Assembly (NCBI GenBank): GCA_003242275.1
Contig: QGUX01000165.1
Span: 1 to 8,029 of the forward strand
From: Pseudomonadota bacterium
Lineage (GTDB): Bacteria; Pseudomonadota; Gammaproteobacteria; Steroidobacterales; Steroidobacteraceae
Direction of reading: 5' to 3'
Length of the DNA stretch: 8,029 bases
Below are positions 6,204-8,029 of this stretch, one piece after another (the first letter of the stretch is position 1; each line of letters begins with the position of its first letter). The notes beneath the pieces are model-generated. The model was not told where the DNA came from. It was given only the letters and a program-made list of their open reading frames with translations, and ran no database searches. Position numbers and translations under genes: made by a program.

Positions 6204-7478
6204 ATGGTGAGCGCAACCCGTACAAACTCCGGCCGTTACGTGAGCCGCCTCACCGGCGGCACCCTTGCAATGATCATGGCAGGCGGACGGGGCGAGCGCC
6301 TCCGCGGCCTGACCGAGCACCGCTGCAAGCCCGCCACGCCCTTCGGCGGCAAGTTCCGCATCATCGACTTCGTGCTGTCCAACTGCGTGAACTCGGGCAT
6401 CCGCAAGATCTGCCTGCTCACGCAGTACAAGGGCCAGTCGCTGATCCAGCACGTGCAGCGCGGCTGGGCCTACCTGCGCGGCGAGTTCGGCGAGTTCGTC
6501 GACGTGATTCCCGCACAGCAGCAGGTAGGACAGTACTGGTACCGCGGCACGGCCGACTCCGTCTACCAGAACCTGGAATACGTGCGCTCCCACAACCCTC
6601 GCCACGTGCTGGTGCTGGCCGGCGACCACATCTACAAGATGGACTACGGCCCGATGATCGCCTACCACGTGGAGAAGGGGGCGGACATCACCGTCGGCGT
6701 GGTCGAGGTGCCGGTGGCCGAGGCGCGCTCCTTCGGCGTGCTGTCGGTAACGGAATGGAACCGGGTGACCAAGTTCACCGAGAAGCCGCAGGACCCCGAG
6801 CCCATGCCCGGCAACTCCTCGGTGGCGCTGGCCTCGATGGGTATCTACGTGTTCAATACCGACCTGCTCGAGCGCCTGCTGGCCGAGGACGCCGCCGATC
6901 CGGAGTCGCAGCACGACTTCGGTCGCAACGTCATCCCCAAGGCCATCGCCCAGCTGCAGGTGTTCGCCTATCCCTTCCGCAACGTGCGTACCAAGGCGCA
7001 GAACTACTGGCGGGACGTGGGGACGGTGGATGCCTTCTACGAGGCCAACCTGGAGCTGGTGCACGTCTCGCCGGAACTGAACGTCTACGACGAGGAATGG
7101 CCCATCTGGACCTACCAGGTGCAGCAGCCGCCGGCGAAGTTCGTGCTCGACGAGGACGGCCGCCGCGGCATGGCCATCAACTCGCTGGTGGCCGGCGGCT
7201 GCATCATCTCCGGTGCCGTGGTGCGCGAGTCGCTGCTGTTCTCTGCGGTGCGCGTGGACGAGCGCTCGCTGGTGGAGCGCTCGGTGATCATGCCGGGCGT
7301 GCGCATCGGCAAGGGCTGCGTCATCCGCAACGCCATCATCGACGAGCACTGCGAGATTCCCGACGGCATGCAGATCGGCGTCGATACGGCCAGCGATGCC
7401 GAGCGATTCGATGTCACGCCGCGGGGCATCGTGCTGGTCACGCCGGGCGAGCTGGCGAAGGTGACGCGACCGGGATGA
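6204..7478 (+). CDS. glgC: Glucose-1-phosphate adenylyltransferase (ADP-glucose pyrophosphorylase)
   Basis: A 424-residue cytoplasmic enzyme that makes ADP-glucose from glucose 1-phosphate and ATP, the committed step of bacterial glycogen synthesis. Nucleotidyltransferase domain: [13 protein letters not shown] (25-37), [40 protein letters not shown] with catalytic D141 (E. coli D142), and FTEKP with glucose-1-phosphate-binding K194 (E. coli K195). The C-terminus is a left-handed beta-helix of hexapeptide-like repeats (about 300-400, [20 protein letters not shown]). I chose ATG 6204 because numbering then matches E. coli GlgC from residue 1 through the GGRG motif; the frame also opens at GTG 6186, which would place the -10-like block inside the gene. 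Position 39, the fructose-1,6-bisphosphate activator lysine in E. coli, is histidine here (TEHRCKP), so allosteric control probably differs. It overlaps the downstream GH57 gene by ATGA, indicating one operon with translational coupling. Confidence 0.96.
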   Translation: MVSATRTNSGRYVSRLTGGTLAMIMAGGRGERLRGLTEHRCKPATPFGGKFRIIDFVLSNCVNSGIRKICLLTQYKGQSLIQHVQRGWAYLRGEFGEFVDVIPAQQQVGQYWYRGTADSVYQNLEYVRSHNPRHVLVLAGDHIYKMDYGPMIAYHVEKGADITVGVVEVPVAEARSFGVLSVTEWNRVTKFTEKPQDPEPMPGNSSVALASMGIYVFNTDLLERLLAEDAADPESQHDFGRNVIPKAIAQLQVFAYPFRNVRTKAQNYWRDVGTVDAFYEANLELVHVSPELNVYDEEWPIWTYQVQQPPAKFVLDEDGRRGMAINSLVAGGCIISGAVVRESLLFSAVRVDERSLVERSVIMPGVRIGKGCVIRNAIIDEHCEIPDGMQIGVDTASDAERFDVTPRGIVLVTPGELAKVTRPG

Positions 7479-8029
7479 GCGATACGCGGCTGCCCATCGT
7501 GCTGTTCTGGCACATGCACCAGCCGCCGTATCGCGACGCGCTGTCCGGCCGCTACGTGCTGCCCTGGACCTGGCTGCACGCCATCAAGGACTACACCGAC
7601 ATGGCCGCCCACCTGGAGCAGGTGGAGGGTGCCTGCGCGGTAGTCAATTTCACGCCGGTGCTGGTGGAGCAGATCGAGGACCTCGCCGCCGCCGTGCGCG
7701 CCAACCTCGATGCGGGCACGCCGCTGCCCGACCCCGTGCTGGCGACGCTCGGGTACACGCCGCTGCCGCAGGAGCCCGGGGAACGGCTGGTGCTGATGCG
7801 ATCGCTGCTGCGCGCCCAGCCCGAGTACGTGATCGCGCCGCGGCGGGAGTTCGCGCACCTCGTGGCCATCGCGCAGCACGTCAACGACGCGGCGCGCATC
7901 GGCTATGTGTCCGACCAGTTCCTGCACGACCTCGCGGTCTGGTACCACCTGGCATGGATGGGCGAATCGGTGCGCCGCAGCCATCCGCTGGTGGCGCGCC
8001 TGGAGGCCAAGGCGCGCGGCTTCGACGCC
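7475..8029 (+). CDS. GH57 family glycoside hydrolase (partial, C-terminus off the right edge)
   Basis: The frame is open from ATG 7475 to the right edge, giving 185 residues. It begins [20 protein letters not shown]; the HMHQPPY motif (13-19) is the first conserved region of GH57, a retaining alpha-glucan-active family. It continues with YVLPWTWLHAIKDYTDMAAH and VVNFTPVLVEQIEDL (57-71), which match the start of the GH57 barrel. Later conserved regions, including the catalytic glutamate and aspartate, are outside the window, so alpha-amylase, 4-alpha-glucanotransferase and branching activity cannot be separated. With a GH13 GlgB next door, an amylase or glucanotransferase role in trimming alpha-glucan is more likely than being the main branching enzyme (inference). 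The start overlaps the glgC stop as ATGA, so translation is probably coupled; AAGGTG upstream is only a weak Shine-Dalgarno at a long 11-base distance. Confidence 0.9.
   Translation, partial: MSDTRLPIVLFWHMHQPPYRDALSGRYVLPWTWLHAIKDYTDMAAHLEQVEGACAVVNFTPVLVEQIEDLAAAVRANLDAGTPLPDPVLATLGYTPLPQEPGERLVLMRSLLRAQPEYVIAPRREFAHLVAIAQHVNDAARIGYVSDQFLHDLAVWYHLAWMGESVRRSHPLVARLEAKARGFDA

Noticed and set aside
6201..7349. Long minus-strand frame opposite glgC
   Set aside because: Antisense shadow rich in His and Val with no domain signature; glgC on the plus strand is unambiguous.
7112..7984. Minus-strand frame spanning glgC's end and the GH57 start
   Set aside because: Antisense shadow crossing two real gene boundaries; the plus strand carries the glgC beta-helix and the GH57 HMHQPPY motif.

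Overview
The window is a high-GC stretch of a Gram-negative chromosome. A signal-peptide-bearing OmpA-type outer membrane protein and a proteobacterial-style set of glycogen enzymes point to Pseudomonadota, and I lean towards a gammaproteobacterium (inference; no rRNA or tRNA gene is present). Codon and base composition look uniform. I see no insertion sequence, CRISPR array, phage gene, tRNA or rRNA.

Layout. (1) About 1-900, minus strand: the N-terminal 257 residues of an OmpA-family protein (signal peptide, beta-barrel, two polyproline tracts, a thrombospondin type 3 calcium-binding repeat, start of the OmpA peptidoglycan-binding domain), cut by the left edge. (2) 903-1385, minus: an exported DUF192 protein. 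(3) 1414-3972, plus: alpha-glucan phosphorylase GlgP, which starts 28 bp from the divergent DUF192 gene. (4) 3956-6088, minus: GH13 branching enzyme GlgB, converging on glgP with a 17-bp overlap of the coding ends. (5) 6204-7478, plus: ADP-glucose pyrophosphorylase GlgC, divergent from glgB across 115 bp. (6) 7475 to the right edge, plus: the N-terminal 185 residues of a GH57 glycoside hydrolase, coupled to glgC by an ATGA overlap.

How the genes fit. GlgC makes ADP-glucose, which a glycogen synthase not seen here would polymerise. GlgB introduces alpha-1,6 branches. GlgP releases glucose 1-phosphate from chain ends. The GH57 enzyme probably cleaves or rearranges alpha-1,4-glucan. The genes are not in one co-directional operon but alternate in strand (glgP > < glgB < > glgC-GH57), so synthesis and breakdown could be controlled separately.

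The window is mostly well-understood metabolism, and I found no evidence of a wholly new system. The points most worth checking are: likely leaderless starts (no Shine-Dalgarno, a -10-like hexamer 6-8 bp before the ATG) at three genes; a histidine in GlgC where E. coli has the activator lysine K39; departures from the usual GlgB motif after the catalytic triad; and long GC-rich polyproline tracts in the OmpA protein that could vary in length.
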